From: Corynespora cassiicola | Taxonomy: Eukaryota; Ascomycota; Dothideomycetes; Pleosporales; Corynesporascaceae | Assembly: GCA_022059125.1 (NCBI GenBank) | Contig: JAEUWY010000013.1 | Span: 930,001-994,000, forward strand | DNA length: 64,000 bases | Direction of reading: 5' to 3' | In this document: positions 42,752-54,089 of the stretch, piece by piece | Position numbering within the stretch: position 1 is the stretch's first letter | Layout of the letters: every line of letters starts with the position of its first letter | Made by a program: the position numbers and the translations under genes | Notes under the pieces: generated by a model | Told to the model about the DNA's origin: nothing | The model's input: the letters and a program-made list of their open reading frames with translations, nothing else | Databases searched by the model: none

Positions 42752-44614
42752 CTATGATAACCTATAACCAAATGGCATCCACTTTATCATGCTTTCGACC
42801 CTTACAATATAACCTCTCTCTATTTTCAGTAATTGGGAAACCATGTATGTGCTTGGCACAGACTCAGTCTCACGTAGAGGACCGGGAGCTGTTGCTGGGG
42901 CATCAATTGTCGTGATTAACATAACCACACCCTTGTCATGATCCAACACAAACTGCCGCCTATCGCCAACAAAAGACGTCGTATTGAAAAGTCCATTAGG
43001 ATGTGGGCCCTGGCCATCCATTTGCGAAGAACACGTTATGTTACTGCCGAGCCCATTATCGCGGCGACTGCAAGAAGTTCCGAACGCCACGTCCAAGCTT
43101 GAATGTTTTTCAATACCATTCAAGTAATCTGCGGCTAAAATGGCGAGGTGAGATTTGGAATGAGGTGAATCCTGGTGAAAATCCGAATCAAGCCCTTCTA
43201 AAGTCCCATTCCACTCTATGGGAAGCGGTGGGCGCATAAGGGTCATGGTTCCACCTCTTTCTCCAGCATTTTCAGCTCTCACAATCGCTGCATCGATATT
43301 TCTTATCGTCCTGTTGTTGAATTCGATTCGAAGAGCAAGTATTCCCCGTGTGCTTTGTTCACGCGTAAGTCCCCAATAGGCTACTATGCCGGACTCAACA
43401 TCGACAAACCGGGCAGCATATATGTGACTGTTCGGATGTGCAAACTCATTCAACGTCTGCCAGAGACCATCTCCCACAGGCATGAATTGGCCGTTTTCCG
43501 AATAACGAATGTCGCCTGCCAATGGAAGATGGGTGGTGTCGTTTCGAGACATGCATGAAAGCACCAAATCCAGTACATCGTAAAGGCATGTGCGTCCACA
43601 TTGTTTATTTGAAGACATGCTTCTGCCCGTATAGTTTGCTTGAGAATGGTTCAGTGTTTTGAAAGCAGACCGCATGCCATATGGGACCTCCGTGAGAGTC
43701 ATTTCAATTCGGAATAGCTTCTCGCCTTCGAGACGAAATGCCTCAGAAGCTGCCAAAGTACGTGGTACATCAAAATAAGGTGGTATTAGAGATGATGTTC
43801 CATTGACACTTGGTAGGTAACGCACAGTTCCGTTGTGATCGAAGATAGTGATGGCGAAGACGCTCTGTCTCTCTTCATCTATGACGGGGTATCTTCTGTC
43901 TCGGATTTTTGTCACAAAACCAAGGAAGCCAGTTTGAAATTGTGCTTCGCAGCCTAGAGAAGCAAAGGCTGTGTCGTTTGAATGGCCATATGGATCACTG
44001 TTGTTTTGATTTGTTGTCTGAAGACCATCCTCTAGTCGATTGCAGTCCTTGTGAAAGAAAGAGTAGTCTCCCTGTGGGTCGTTCCGTTCCATGCCATTAT
44101 AATATTTGTTCGTTTGCTCCACAAGCCGATCTCGAGATAGTCTCTTCTCATATGGCACTGTCTGTAGCCAAATATTCTCAGGGGTCTTCATTTTCTCGTA
44201 GCGTCGAGCACCCTCATCATCGCGAGTAATTTGAGTCTCAATCTCAGTGAGAGTCTTATTCAATGTCGACTTTAAGCGAACAACGTAAATCACGGGGATT
44301 CCATTTTCCATCAGTGTTGTGATCGCAGCTACCTGCCCAGATAAAGGATCCGCGAATACATGTCGATAGGTACCCAACTCGGTTGCTGTTCGCCACGCAC
44401 CGGTACCAATGGTGAGATATTGGCTGTTCTCCACGTATATGACATCCGGTGAGAGGGATAAACGCGACGGATCATGGGCCACCAAAGCTTCCAGATAGCC
44501 ATTGAGTATACTCTCTAAACATGTTCGGTCGCACGTTGAATTTTGCGATTGGACATCAGCGAACTGGAGGATGAAATATAATACCAGATAACTAACATGG
44601 AGCATAAGTCTCAT
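42752..44614 (-). CDS. secreted two-repeat DUF8021-like protein
   Basis: One exon, 620 aa. A hydrophobic signal peptide of about 23 residues leads into two homologous halves. Repeat 1 starts CDRTCLESILNGYLEAL and contains YVENSQYLTIGTGAWRT; repeat 2 starts CGRTCLYDVLDLVLSCM and contains YSENGQFMPVGDGLWQT. Each half ends in a segment like VPYGMRSAF or MPFGYRLS, so the gene arose by internal duplication. There are many N-glycosylation sites. I associate it with the fungal DUF8021 family, which has a SnoaL/NTF2-like look and no established function. The second half ends with the protein, leaving no anchor, so it should be released or stay in the wall. Its place in the monooxygenase cluster suggests, without proof, a role on the same compound. 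Confidence 0.75.
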   Translation of the reverse strand: MRLMLHVSYLVLYFILQFADVQSQNSTCDRTCLESILNGYLEALVAHDPSRLSLSPDVIYVENSQYLTIGTGAWRTATELGTYRHVFADPLSGQVAAITTLMENGIPVIYVVRLKSTLNKTLTEIETQITRDDEGARRYEKMKTPENIWLQTVPYEKRLSRDRLVEQTNKYYNGMERNDPQGDYSFFHKDCNRLEDGLQTTNQNNSDPYGHSNDTAFASLGCEAQFQTGFLGFVTKIRDRRYPVIDEERQSVFAITIFDHNGTVRYLPSVNGTSSLIPPYFDVPRTLAASEAFRLEGEKLFRIEMTLTEVPYGMRSAFKTLNHSQANYTGRSMSSNKQCGRTCLYDVLDLVLSCMSRNDTTHLPLAGDIRYSENGQFMPVGDGLWQTLNEFAHPNSHIYAARFVDVESGIVAYWGLTREQSTRGILALRIEFNNRTIRNIDAAIVRAENAGERGGTMTLMRPPLPIEWNGTLEGLDSDFHQDSPHSKSHLAILAADYLNGIEKHSSLDVAFGTSCSRRDNGLGSNITCSSQMDGQGPHPNGLFNTTSFVGDRRQFVLDHDKGVVMLITTIDAPATAPGPLRETESVPSTYMVSQLLKIERGYIVRVESMIKWMPFGYRLS

Positions 44615-45169
44615 ATTTGAAGTATAAGTGTTTGAAACCTTCTATCTCGAAATATTCACCTAGCAGCTTCCTAGTTTTGAATCGTTTTTCAACAGATCCT
44701 GCACATGCACTGATATCATCTTTGCTTGGCTATAATTCACTATGTGGGGGCAACTATCAGCGGTAATTCAATTGCGAATAGCAGACCTAAAAAATGCGTG
44801 ATGTGCACATAGACCATAAAGAATTAATTACAATTTCTCCCGGCAGATAGCCATTTCGGCACTTAGTATTAGACAATGTGGGGAAAGCCCGGGTGACTGC
44901 GGGGTAGCTAGACTGGCCCACATACTTCCCGGTAGCATAAATTGCAAGTGATTCTCAAGAGAGAACAGCGGCGAGTTCTCCTTATTAATTAATCTACTTG
45001 GATTGTAGGGACTTGAATAATTACCAGGCTTTTTAAATATGCCTCTGTTTAGGACCAAGAGAGTGACAGGGCTGATGAAAATGTGGAAAGCATTTATATA
45101 TTAAGATGGCCCTCGAAAGTGAAATCTAATTGGAATTGGGCCGTTATATGTGACTCATGATAGCTTGAG
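44615..45169. other. intergenic region
   Basis: 555 bp with the promoter of the DUF8021-like gene and 3' flank of the next gene. AT-rich, no gene seen. Confidence 0.45.
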
Positions 45170-46783
45170 TTACAATTTTCCCTCTTCATAAACATCGTAC
45201 TTGTACGCAGATCCAGCATGGTCATCCCTTAATCCCTTCTGTCCTTTACCGTACACTTTCTCCCGGGCTGTAAGGCCCTCAACCTCTGAGTTGCTAGGAT
45301 AGATACCCCTCTTCCTCAGCTCGGGGATTAAAAGGTCAACCACATCTTCGAAAGTCCCAGGGGTTGTTACATATCCAACATTAAAACCGTCGACGTCAGC
45401 TTCTTGAACCCAGCGCTCGAGTTCATCGGCTACAGTTTGCGGTGATCCAACAGCAACAGGACCCAGACCTCCAATGGATGCCTTTTCAGCAATTACCCGA
45501 GGGGTCCACCGAGGTACATCAGGCGAAGTGACAGTAAATTGGTCTAGAAGCGATCGCACGCGATGATCTTCGGTGGCATCGGCAGCTGTGAGCTCATGGT
45601 CAGGCGGGTAACGAGACAAATCAATGCCGCTCCAACCTGATACGAGTACGAGACCTCCGACAGTGGAAGCATATTTCTTGAGCTCATTATACTTTTCCTG
45701 TGCTTCTTCATCTGTGCGACCAATGATGGGCGTAAAAGTCGAGAAGAATTTGATAGACTGAGGGTCACGTCCCTTTTCTGCAGCAAGCTGGCGGATCTTG
45801 TCAATCTTGGGGCGAAGAACCAGTGGAGAATGCGAAGAGACGAAAATTGCCTCTGCATGGGTTGCTGCAAATTCAGAGCCCGCACTAGATGTTCCGGCCT
45901 GAAAGAGGAAAGGTGTTCTTTGGGGCGAAGGATCTACAATATGGCGACTCTCTAGTTTGAAGTATTTCCCATCGTGACGAATTGTGCGGATTTTATCGGG
46001 GTCGATATATTCATCCTCCTCGGCATTGTGGGTAATGGCGGCATCTGACCACGAGCCTTCCCAGAGCCTGTGACGGGATTAGATGTTGCTTGACGTGAAA
46101 ATTAAAAGTGAATTCATACTTGTATAATACTCGTAGATACTCATCTGCCTGGGCGTAACGCTCATCATGTTCGATTGGAGTATCTATACCAATGGCTTTG
46201 AAGGCTGCCTTTTTCCAGGAAGTAACAATGTTCCATCCGAATCTGCCCCCTGTGAGATGATCAAGGGTACTAAAGCGCTTGGCCAGAAGGAATGGTGGCT
46301 CGAATGACGTGGATGCTGTGATTGCAAAAGCAAGGTTTTTGGTCACAGCAGCCATTGCACTGATAGGCTAAAATTGATGGTTAGCCGGGAATTCTTTATA
46401 GAAGCGACTGGGAAATGTATCCATACAATGGTGGGATCTGTCATAGGCCACTGTGCTGCTCTCCTGATGCAGTTGTCTAAGCTCCCTTCGTATGTGTCAT
46501 ACCCGCCGTATGTGTCGGCCAAAAAAAGTGCATTGATGCCACCACGCTCAAGAGTTTTTGCTAGTTCTATCCAGTATTCTAGGCTTCTTTTGGTTGCTGA
46601 GCGATCTTTAGGGTTCTGTTTCTTTTTTTAGCCCTGCAAGGGACGGAGGTTGGGGATACATACCTTCCACTGTCCCGGAGACAGATGACCGACTGTAGAC
46701 ATGTCAAAAGCATTGATGAGAATCTTCTTGCGAGAAGAGGACCCATTGGCATTGTTGCCACCGTTAACTGTATCTTCAGACAT
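45170..46783 (-). CDS. NtaA/DszA-type FMN monooxygenase, copy 1
   Basis: Four exons, 46664-46783, 46427-46615, 46120-46367 and 45170-46067, encode 484 aa. The family is the nitrilotriacetate/dibenzothiophene-sulfone/pristinamycin monooxygenase branch of LLM flavoproteins: FDMSTVGHLSPGQWK, ERGGINALFLADTYGGYD, PISAMAAVTKNLAFAIT, DHLTGGRFGWNIVTSW, HDERYAQADEYLRVLYKLWEGSW, and SPQRTPFLFQAGTSSAGSEFAA. They use FMNH2 from a partner reductase to oxidise C-N or C-S bonds or open sulfones. Splices were set so the conserved blocks join in frame. Identity with the second copy at 56-58 kb is clear but moderate, so they are diverged paralogues or independent recruits. Substrate unknown. Confidence 0.9.
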
Positions 46784-47444
46784 GTTAGTATTGAACGCGA
46801 AGTCCAAAACCACTGTTAGAGACGAGAGAGGTCGTATGCTCCGAGGAATTCTAATCACGTAACGACGAAGCTCGTAGACCAGCCTGCATCAATGAGTGGT
46901 AATGTGCCTTTGTATCTACTTGTGAACATGCCAAAGATGCGCTTAGGCGTAACCCCCACTTCAGATGATGTGCTACTCCGCTGCCCCTCCTTCAAGTCCG
47001 ATGTCGTCGCTTTCTGGCGAACTCGTTATACAGGGGAGCAATTGCGCCATAACCGACCGGGCTACTGAGATCCTAACAATCCTTCAGCAACGCAACTACA
47101 TGACCTTGCATCACCACGAATCATGGTGAAGTAAATACAGTGCATGTCTGCATGTAAGCGGCTTAAGTTTATTTTAGAAAGTCGCACAAGAAAGGAATGG
47201 TTATGACATTCAACTTCAGATATTTTATCTTATTGATAAGTCCTATCCTTACAACTCCTAGCATGGATCTTGGTCACAGCTAAAAATATATCTATCAACT
47301 TTTTGAACTTGAGGAAATAGCAACGAAGTTATTATTCCCCCTAGATTCTATAACGAATAGCTCAGCAGTGAGCGACAGATTGATAGTAGTAACGCATGTG
47401 ATGATCAATACCACCGTGTTCATCTCGGGATTGAGAGAAGGTGG
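46784..47444. other. intergenic region
   Basis: 661 bp with the promoter of the first NtaA-type gene and the 3' side of the permease gene. No gene seen. Confidence 0.45.
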
Positions 47445-49054
47445 TTAAATATAGCGCTCGGCCACTGTAGCATTTTTAGTGAATGCATCAGGCAAAGTAC
47501 GCTCGTCGGGATTAGCAGAGCTCCCTTCGTTTTCAACATCGGCTTTAACCCTGGGTATCGGTTAGTAAATAACAAATATGTCAAAGCTGACACTTACTCG
47601 TTACCACGTCTGATATATATGTTGATGATATGCGCAAGAGCGATCAGACACACTGCGTTAGCCAAGACGAAGGGATAACCTTTGCCAAAACTCGGAGCTT
47701 CGATCGTTTTGAACACCAACAATGGAGTCCAAGCTGTGGTTGACTGGGCAAGTGTGTTGGCTAGCACCAACGCGACTGAGCGCTCAGCTGGCGAATAGCT
47801 AAGTTGACTGTTGATCCACCCATACAGGACGCTAGACATGGCAACAGACGAGTATGTTGTCATGAAAGCGAACCAAAGAGCGGATTCAGATACATTCCAG
47901 ATGGTGAGAATTATAAGCCCGATGATATTCCATGTGTGGGATACAGTTATTGCCCAGGCGGGACCCAAGAATAGGTCAGATGCAAAACATACCGCTAGGG
48001 TATAGAATATGCCGAGAGCAGGGGAGATGGCGCCCAACTCATTGACACGTGCAGAAGAATAACGGTTCAAGCTCTTCAACCACAAGAGGTAGCCGCCGCT
48101 CGATGAATTGAGGCAACCATTCCAGAAGAAAATGTCGAGAAGAAGGAGCGACCACACTCGCGGGGACTTTGCAATCTTGACGAAAGTGTCTAGTGTGACT
48201 TGACCCTGCAAAGAATGGCCAGCACGCTCCAGGCGCTTCCTGGCTATCTGAAGATGATGGTCTTTAATCACCAGCCGATTTGGCTTGTCTGGGGTGCCGG
48301 GCAGCACCAGGTAGCCCAGAATGCCGACTGGAATGGTTATAATCGCGCATATGATATACATCCATCTCCAGCCAGCAAGACCATGGACGCCATCAAGTCG
48401 TGTAGTGGCCCCAGATTGGATGAGAGCAGCTGTGAGTGTACCAAGAGTGAGGCCAACATAGAAGAAGCCACCGCGGCGGGCTATCTCGTCCCCTCGATAC
48501 CAAGACCCTGGGATGGTTAAGGTGAGAGACGGAAGGATGATTGGGAGATGCTTACCGAAAATGTAGTGCACCGCGGGAAAGAAGGCAGCCTCGAACCAGC
48601 CTACCAAGAACCTATAGGCGGCTAGTTCGGCAAAGGATTGCACGCGGTATTGGAGGAGGGTGAAGATGCCCCATGCCACGTCTAAAAAGGGGATTAAGTA
48701 GTGGACAGGCACACGGTTCAAGAGATACAAGAACGGCAGCTGGCCAAGGACGGCACCAACAACGTAGAGGGTTTGAAGCTGCACAAGCTCATTGCCATGG
48801 AATCCCAAGTCTTCCTTCATGCCAGCGACGTAGGCATTGTCTACGGGTGTGGTCAGCGGGATCCAATACAGAATTCATTCGTGTACTCAACTGATGTTGG
48901 CCTGGTCTATGTACTTTACCCAATAGGCGATAAAGACGTAGGGAACGATGATCAGGTCCAGTTTGACAATGAGTTTCCGCTCCTCAGGACTATCTTCGTC
49001 CTGGAACCAGCGAATGTGGTACCATTTCCGCGGAGCCGCAGTCGAGGAGGGCAT
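47445..49054 (-). CDS. Dal5/Soa1-type anion:cation symporter (MFS)
   Basis: Four exons, 48892-49054, 48556-48840, 47598-48507 and 47445-47550, encode 487 aa. It is an allantoate-permease-family (ACS) transporter: an N-terminal cytosolic segment with PEERKLIVKLDLIIVPYVF, then [41 protein letters not shown] and WRWMYIICAIITIP, with 12 membrane segments in total. Relatives move allantoate, nicotinate, pantothenate, dipeptides or, for yeast Soa1, sulfonates and inorganic sulfur anions. Beside SsuD- and NtaA-type enzymes, an organic anion such as a sulfonate is a sensible guess. The ATG at 49054 (MPSSTAAPRKW) is the first real one; an upstream in-frame GTG at 49069 is not credible as a start. One intron is in frame and could be retained. 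Confidence 0.9.
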
Positions 49055-49501
49055 GTTGAGAGGAGGCACCAGGGTGGCTGAATGAGAACCTGACCGTCAA
49101 GCAGCCATAGGCAAGGTTATGTAGCGTACGACTGCCATGTATGTAGCAGCAGCAGCAACAGACGTTGGCGTCTAACGACGCAACCGCTTTCCGAGGCGAC
49201 GGGCGACACGGGCCCGTGGAAAACAACGGGCAAGGAAATATTCCGACACGAGGGATGCCATTGGTGCAGTCGTCAGCGGGTGGGGAGAAGACGTGATCGC
49301 ACACCTCATGCAGGGCCATGTTGACGCACGATGGCGATGGCGACACCGGAGATATGGATGGACAACAGGCCTAGACGGCGGCTGAGGGGGAGGTTATATC
49401 ATGCTCTGCTGGTGGCACTGCGTTGAAGGCGACCTCATGAAGGTGACGCCTGCAAGTCACGAGGAAAGTCACGAGGAAAGTCACGCCACCGTCCTCGCTC
49501 C
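49055..49501. promoter_or_regulatory. shared promoter, ACS permease and BVMO genes
   Basis: 447 bp between divergent starts. A 12-bp direct repeat (AAGTCACGAGGA, nearly three copies) lies at 49454-49486, ending 15 bp before the BVMO ATG. Joint control of uptake and oxidation is suggested by the layout only. Confidence 0.5.
49454..49486 (+). repeat. 12-bp tandem repeat in the BVMO 5' leader
   Basis: Units AAGTCACGAGGA, AAGTCACGAGGA, AAGTCACGCC. It may be a binding site array or part of the 5' UTR. Confidence 0.75.
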
Positions 49502-51328
49502 ATGGCATCACGACGCGTCGCACAGCTGTCCGGCCACCTCGCGCCCGCCGACGACACCGATGACACCAGTACCAGCAGCAGCACAAGGCCGCCCATAGAG
49601 TATCCCGTGTCGCGGCTGCAGCTCGATCCCGACCGCTTCATCGACAATGTGCGCGAGCTCAAGGTGGCCGTCGTGGGCGCAGGCCTGTCCGGCATCAACG
49701 CCGGCATCCTGCTCCCGGCCAAAGTTCCGGGTATCAATCTGACCATATTCGAAAAGAACCACGACGTATCGGGCACCTGGCTGGAGAACGTCTATCCAGG
49801 CGTACGATGCGACATCCCCGCCCACGTGTACCAAAGCACATACTCGCCCAACACGCAGTGGAGCGAAGTCTTCGCCCAGGGTGCCGAGATCAGAGATTAC
49901 TGGCAGTCGCGCGCCAGGAAGCACGACGTCTACAGATATGTCCGGTTCGGCCACCGCGTTGAGGTCACCGAGTGGGACGACGCCGAGTCGCAGTGGAGCG
50001 TCACGGTGCACGACCTCAAGGCCAACACGACCGTCGTGCAGCGCTTCGACTTCGTCATCCTCGCCATTGGCCGCTTCAACGCCTGGAAGCTGCCCGACTA
50101 TCCAGGCATTGCCGACTACAAGGGACACCTCAGGCACACATCCAACTGGGATCCGTCCTACGACCCGACTGGCAAGAAGGTTGCCGTCATTGGGAATGGC
50201 GCCAGCGGCATCCAGGTCGTGCCCAACTTACAGCGTGTTGCAAAGCACCTCACTCACTTTATTCGCAATCCTACCTGGATCGCTACCTCCTGGGCCGGGG
50301 ATGAACGCACTTTTGAGCCCCAGCCGTACCCTGACCACCAGCGTCAGTCTTTCACGGATTCAGAAACCTATGTGCAATTCAGGAAGGAGCTCGAAGAGAA
50401 GTACTGGAGGAAGTTCCGTGCCATGGTTCGTGGCTCCGAAGACAACCAAGGCATACGTGAGCTCTTCATCGAGGTCATGAAGAAGAGAGCCGAAAAGAAA
50501 CCGGAGCTCTTGGAGGGCCTGATTCCGGATTTTGCTCCCCACTGCAGACGCTTGACTCCAGGCCCAGGATACCTCGAATCACTTACTGAAGACAATGTTG
50601 AGCTAGTCCGGACCCCCATCAAGCGTTTTACCGCCACAGGAATCGAGACGGATGACGGGCGCCAGTTGGAACTCGATGCCATCTTTTGTGCCACAGGTGC
50701 TAATACCGATCTTGTCCCTCCATTCTCTGTCAAGTCCCGTGGCGTCGACCTCAAGGAAGCATGGAAACCTGACGGAAAGTTTGGCTTTCCTTACACCTAC
50801 CTGGGCGTTGCCACGCCTGGATTCCCTAACCTCTTCTTTTTGGCTGGCCCGCATGCAACGGGTCCCTCGGGCACAGTGCCCTACGCGGTTGAGACCACCC
50901 TTACCTACTTCGCAAAAGTTCTGAGGAAGGTCTCTTCACAAGGCATAAAATCCATCGCGCCCTTGAAAGAGGCTGCTGACGACTTTGTTGACTACTGTGA
51001 TGCCTTCTTTCCATCCACTGTATTAACAGACAACTGCTCATCATGGAATAATGGCGGCGTCCCAGGAGCACGCATCCACGGTATCTGGCCTGGAAGCGCG
51101 GCCCACATCACTATTGTGAAGCGCGAGCCTAGATGGGAAGACTGGGAGTATGAGCGTGAGTCCAAAGTGAACAGGTTTTCCTATTTTGGCAATGGATACA
51201 CTCGCGGCGAGTTGGACGAGAGCACAGATCTTGTTGCATACATAAAGGCACCTACAGAAGAGGTTGACCTAAGAGATATTCATGAGAGTTGGTGGGATGT
51301 CCCCGGTGCCAGGAAGAAGACCTCTTGA
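49502..51328 (+). CDS. type I Baeyer-Villiger flavin monooxygenase
   Basis: One exon, 608 aa. Two Rossmann fingerprints are present: VVGAGLSGI near residue 57 for FAD and VIGNGASGI near 230 for NADPH, with the BVMO-type motif YKGHLRHTSNWDP between them (the usual F is Y here). GTWLENVYPGVRCDIPAH is typical of cyclic-ketone and aryl-ketone BVMOs. The C-terminal FAD-binding part includes FCATGANTD and NLFFLAGPHA. Such enzymes insert oxygen next to a ketone to give an ester or lactone, or oxidise sulfur. No signal or membrane segment, so cytosolic. The substrate cannot be inferred beyond the cluster context. Intronless, unlike the neighbouring flavin enzymes of the NtaA type. Confidence 0.92.
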   Translation: MASRRVAQLSGHLAPADDTDDTSTSSSTRPPIEYPVSRLQLDPDRFIDNVRELKVAVVGAGLSGINAGILLPAKVPGINLTIFEKNHDVSGTWLENVYPGVRCDIPAHVYQSTYSPNTQWSEVFAQGAEIRDYWQSRARKHDVYRYVRFGHRVEVTEWDDAESQWSVTVHDLKANTTVVQRFDFVILAIGRFNAWKLPDYPGIADYKGHLRHTSNWDPSYDPTGKKVAVIGNGASGIQVVPNLQRVAKHLTHFIRNPTWIATSWAGDERTFEPQPYPDHQRQSFTDSETYVQFRKELEEKYWRKFRAMVRGSEDNQGIRELFIEVMKKRAEKKPELLEGLIPDFAPHCRRLTPGPGYLESLTEDNVELVRTPIKRFTATGIETDDGRQLELDAIFCATGANTDLVPPFSVKSRGVDLKEAWKPDGKFGFPYTYLGVATPGFPNLFFLAGPHATGPSGTVPYAVETTLTYFAKVLRKVSSQGIKSIAPLKEAADDFVDYCDAFFPSTVLTDNCSSWNNGGVPGARIHGIWPGSAAHITIVKREPRWEDWEYERESKVNRFSYFGNGYTRGELDESTDLVAYIKAPTEEVDLRDIHESWWDVPGARKKTS

Positions 51329-52188
51329 TTTTTTTTTATCGGTGTTATCGCGCCAAACCCGAGCGAGCCCTAGGATTACCCTACATGTCGAACCAAAACC
51401 CAACCTGATATAGACAGCGCTCTATACATGTGACCTTGTTTATAGTTGTAGATTTCTAGACTAAGACGAGACAAGTGTTCAGTCGTTCCACGTTAATCTG
51501 CAGCATGCTAGCGCATTCACACAAAGTCTTGTTTAAACTACTCTGAGTCCCGGAAAGCGGCCGGCACCTTCTCGGGCTCCCAGAAGGATTGCGTTGAACA
51601 TGCTTTTCGTCTTTCGTCCGCCGACATTTGCCAGCGCCCACCGCCTGCTTCCGAGGCTATTGGGTCTCTTCAATGTGCGCATTACTTAGGATGTACGATC
51701 CAGCCATTTCGACATTTGGCTATCTATTTCCTCATTCTGGTCGGACCGAAATTGTTCCTAGGTTTCTACCGTCGCTTGGTGTTCGCGTTCCGCCTTTTCA
51801 CAATTATAGTCCAGATGGCGTGCTACCCCAACATGCCGACTTGCCTACTCGTGTTGATCATGCCTGGGTGCCGCGCATGGTCCCGGCAATTGGGAGCGGC
51901 CGCGACACGATAAGGAAAAGGAGCCAGGGGGACAAAAAAAAAGATGCTATCCTTGTCTTGCCCCGAAGCCTGGAATTGCAAACTTTGTCTAGTCTGATGG
52001 TAATTGCGGTAGGCCCCCATGCCGTCTTCAGCGATTAAGGTAGTATAAGAGCGACAACCTGACAGCTCATGTACCGTTACTCCGGACCCTTGTGTTGTTC
52101 AAGTCTCCTTTTAGATTCAGTCTACTGCATCCAACGAACTGGCCCCAGTTGGCCTTACCTTGTTCTAATTCTGGTCAATATTTCAAAG
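51329..52188. other. intergenic region
   Basis: 860 bp holding the BVMO 3' flank and the UNC93-like promoter. A T-run follows the BVMO stop at 51330. No gene seen. Confidence 0.5.
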
Positions 52189-53781
52189 ATGGCGGAACAG
52201 AGCGCATCAATCGAATCGACGAGCGAAAGCGGAGAAAAGCGCAATCATCCCAGTCAGTCTTCCAAGGATGCCATTTCCACACTTCAGCCTGTAAAAAAAA
52301 AAAAAAAAAAACTAACATTTCACAGCAAGATGGTATCGCTCAACCTTCTTCAACATGACAATACTGGGCCTCTGTAATTTTGCAGCGCCTGGGATTTGGG
52401 GAGCTATGAATTCGCTCGGGGCGGGTGGAGCACAATCACCCCATCTCGTCAATGCAGCAAATGCCCTCACATTTTGCTTGATGGTTGTTTCCTGTTACTT
52501 CTCCAGCGCCATCGTGCATTACGTCGGAATCAAGGGTGCCTTGATCTTTGGAACGTGAGCGCTGCCTTCCCGGAACTGCCCAAAGCAAGCTACTGACTGA
52601 TCTTAGCCTTGGCTATGCACCCTATGCAGCCGGTCTGTACACCAACAACCGCTTTGGTACCGAGTGGCTTGTACTTTTAGGAGCAGCCCTCTGTGGCATC
52701 AGCGCAGGAGTCTTCTGGATGGCCGAGGCTGCCATTGCAATTGCCTATCCTGAGCCATGGAATAAAGGCAAGGCACTCGGTTACTGGCTCACGTATCGAC
52801 TTGCCGGCCAAATTCTAGGTGGTGCGATAAACCTTGGTCTCAATGCCGACCGAAACGAAGCGGGCAAGGTTTCTTACACAGTATTCCTTGTTTTCATCGC
52901 CTTACAGGCAGCCGGCCCATTTGTTGGGTTTTTGCTGAACCGACCGTCAAAGGTTGAAAGGAAAGACGGGAAGAAAGTGGAGCTGAGCATCTTGGACAAT
53001 CCTTGGTTCGAGATCAAGGAAACCACGAGGCTTTTCTTCACCAAGAGATTCCTTCTTACCGTTTTGTGGATCGGCCAAGCTGTCTTTTCTGAAGCCGTCT
53101 TCTTCACCTATCTGGCCCGTGAGTACGCCTTGTTAGATCCAGTGAGAGAAAAATACTGATTCTGAAGCAGTTTGGTTTTCGGTCCGCGCTCGTGCTCTCG
53201 GCTCATTTGTCTCGGGCCTCGTGGCCGTGACATGCGGAAATCTTCTGGGCAATTACCTTGACCGAATTTCGATTCCTCTTAAGACACGCGCTCGGAGCTC
53301 TTTCTTGGTCATTGCTGTGCTGCAGGGCGCATGGTGGACATGGGCAACCGTCCTCGTGACAAGATTCCGCAACACTCAGCCTACTTATGATTGGAGCGAC
53401 TCCAGCTTTGGCCATTCTTTTGCCGTTTTTGTTTTACTGACAGCAGGCTTCCAGATGAACTATCTGTTCTTGTATTTCTTCATCACCAATCTAGCCAAGA
53501 ATGAGCCGGAAGTCATCCGTTACGCTGCTCTGCTGAGAGGAACAGAGAGTGCGTGGCAAGCAGTCAGTTACGGCTTGACAAGCCTGACGCTATTCGCGGA
53601 AGTTGGAGGCGTGTATTTCAACTTTTCCCTTTGGGCAGTAGCAATCTGGCCTGCTTGGTTGGTTTTGAGAGAATTCGGTGAAAACAACGAGAGTCTCATT
53701 GAGCATCACAGCGATGAGGGAAGTGCCGTTGTCGAAGCAAGCCAGAGCGGCGTAGTACTAGGGAAGGATGTGCAGACATGA
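52189..53781 (+). CDS. UNC93-like (DUF895) MFS membrane protein
   Basis: Four exons, 52189-52252, 52326-52554, 52607-53118 and 53171-53781, encode 471 aa with about 11-12 membrane segments. After a short hydrophilic N-terminus the splice gives RWYRSTFFNMTILGLCNFAAPGIWGAMNSLGAGG, the start signature of fungal UNC93-like proteins; GTLGYAPYAAGLYTNN and FWMAEAAIAIAYPE follow. Relatives in fungi are often annotated as ion-channel regulators, and their cargo is unknown. It may export a product or import a substrate of the cluster. The first intron (73 nt) holds an 18-nt A-run directly before a CTAAC branch-site-like motif. Confidence 0.88.
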
Positions 53782-54089
53782 GCTACGTTCAGTCAACTAT
53801 ATATCTGCAAGCCTAACAGACGTGGAATTAGCAAATGAACAAAAGTTTCTTCATTTGGCCAGTATTGCCACACATTCAGCCACTACCCCTGCTATTTAAT
53901 TTTTTTCTTTATGATTTACAGTCGATTTAAATATTTGGCTTTTGGACTGATATAGCAACAGCTCCAACTTTTTTGCACTCTGATGCACGCTAGTAATAAC
54001 AAAACCACAATGCCACTAATCGCGCCCTGCTTGTTCTTCGTGCCGGGAAAATGAACCTGAGCCGGTCCCATCTTGATCTGACCTATTTG
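53782..54089. other. short convergent spacer
   Basis: 308 bp between convergent stop codons, AT-rich, no gene seen. Confidence 0.5.

Noticed and set aside
45170..45619. Separate 149-codon gene within the first NtaA-type monooxygenase
   Set aside because: It begins at a TTG inside exon 4; the frame is open upstream and continuous with the rest of the enzyme.
49055..49069. Upstream GTG as start of the ACS permease
   Set aside because: Eukaryotic initiation at GTG is unlikely; the ATG at 49054 is in frame and leads into the conserved N-terminus.
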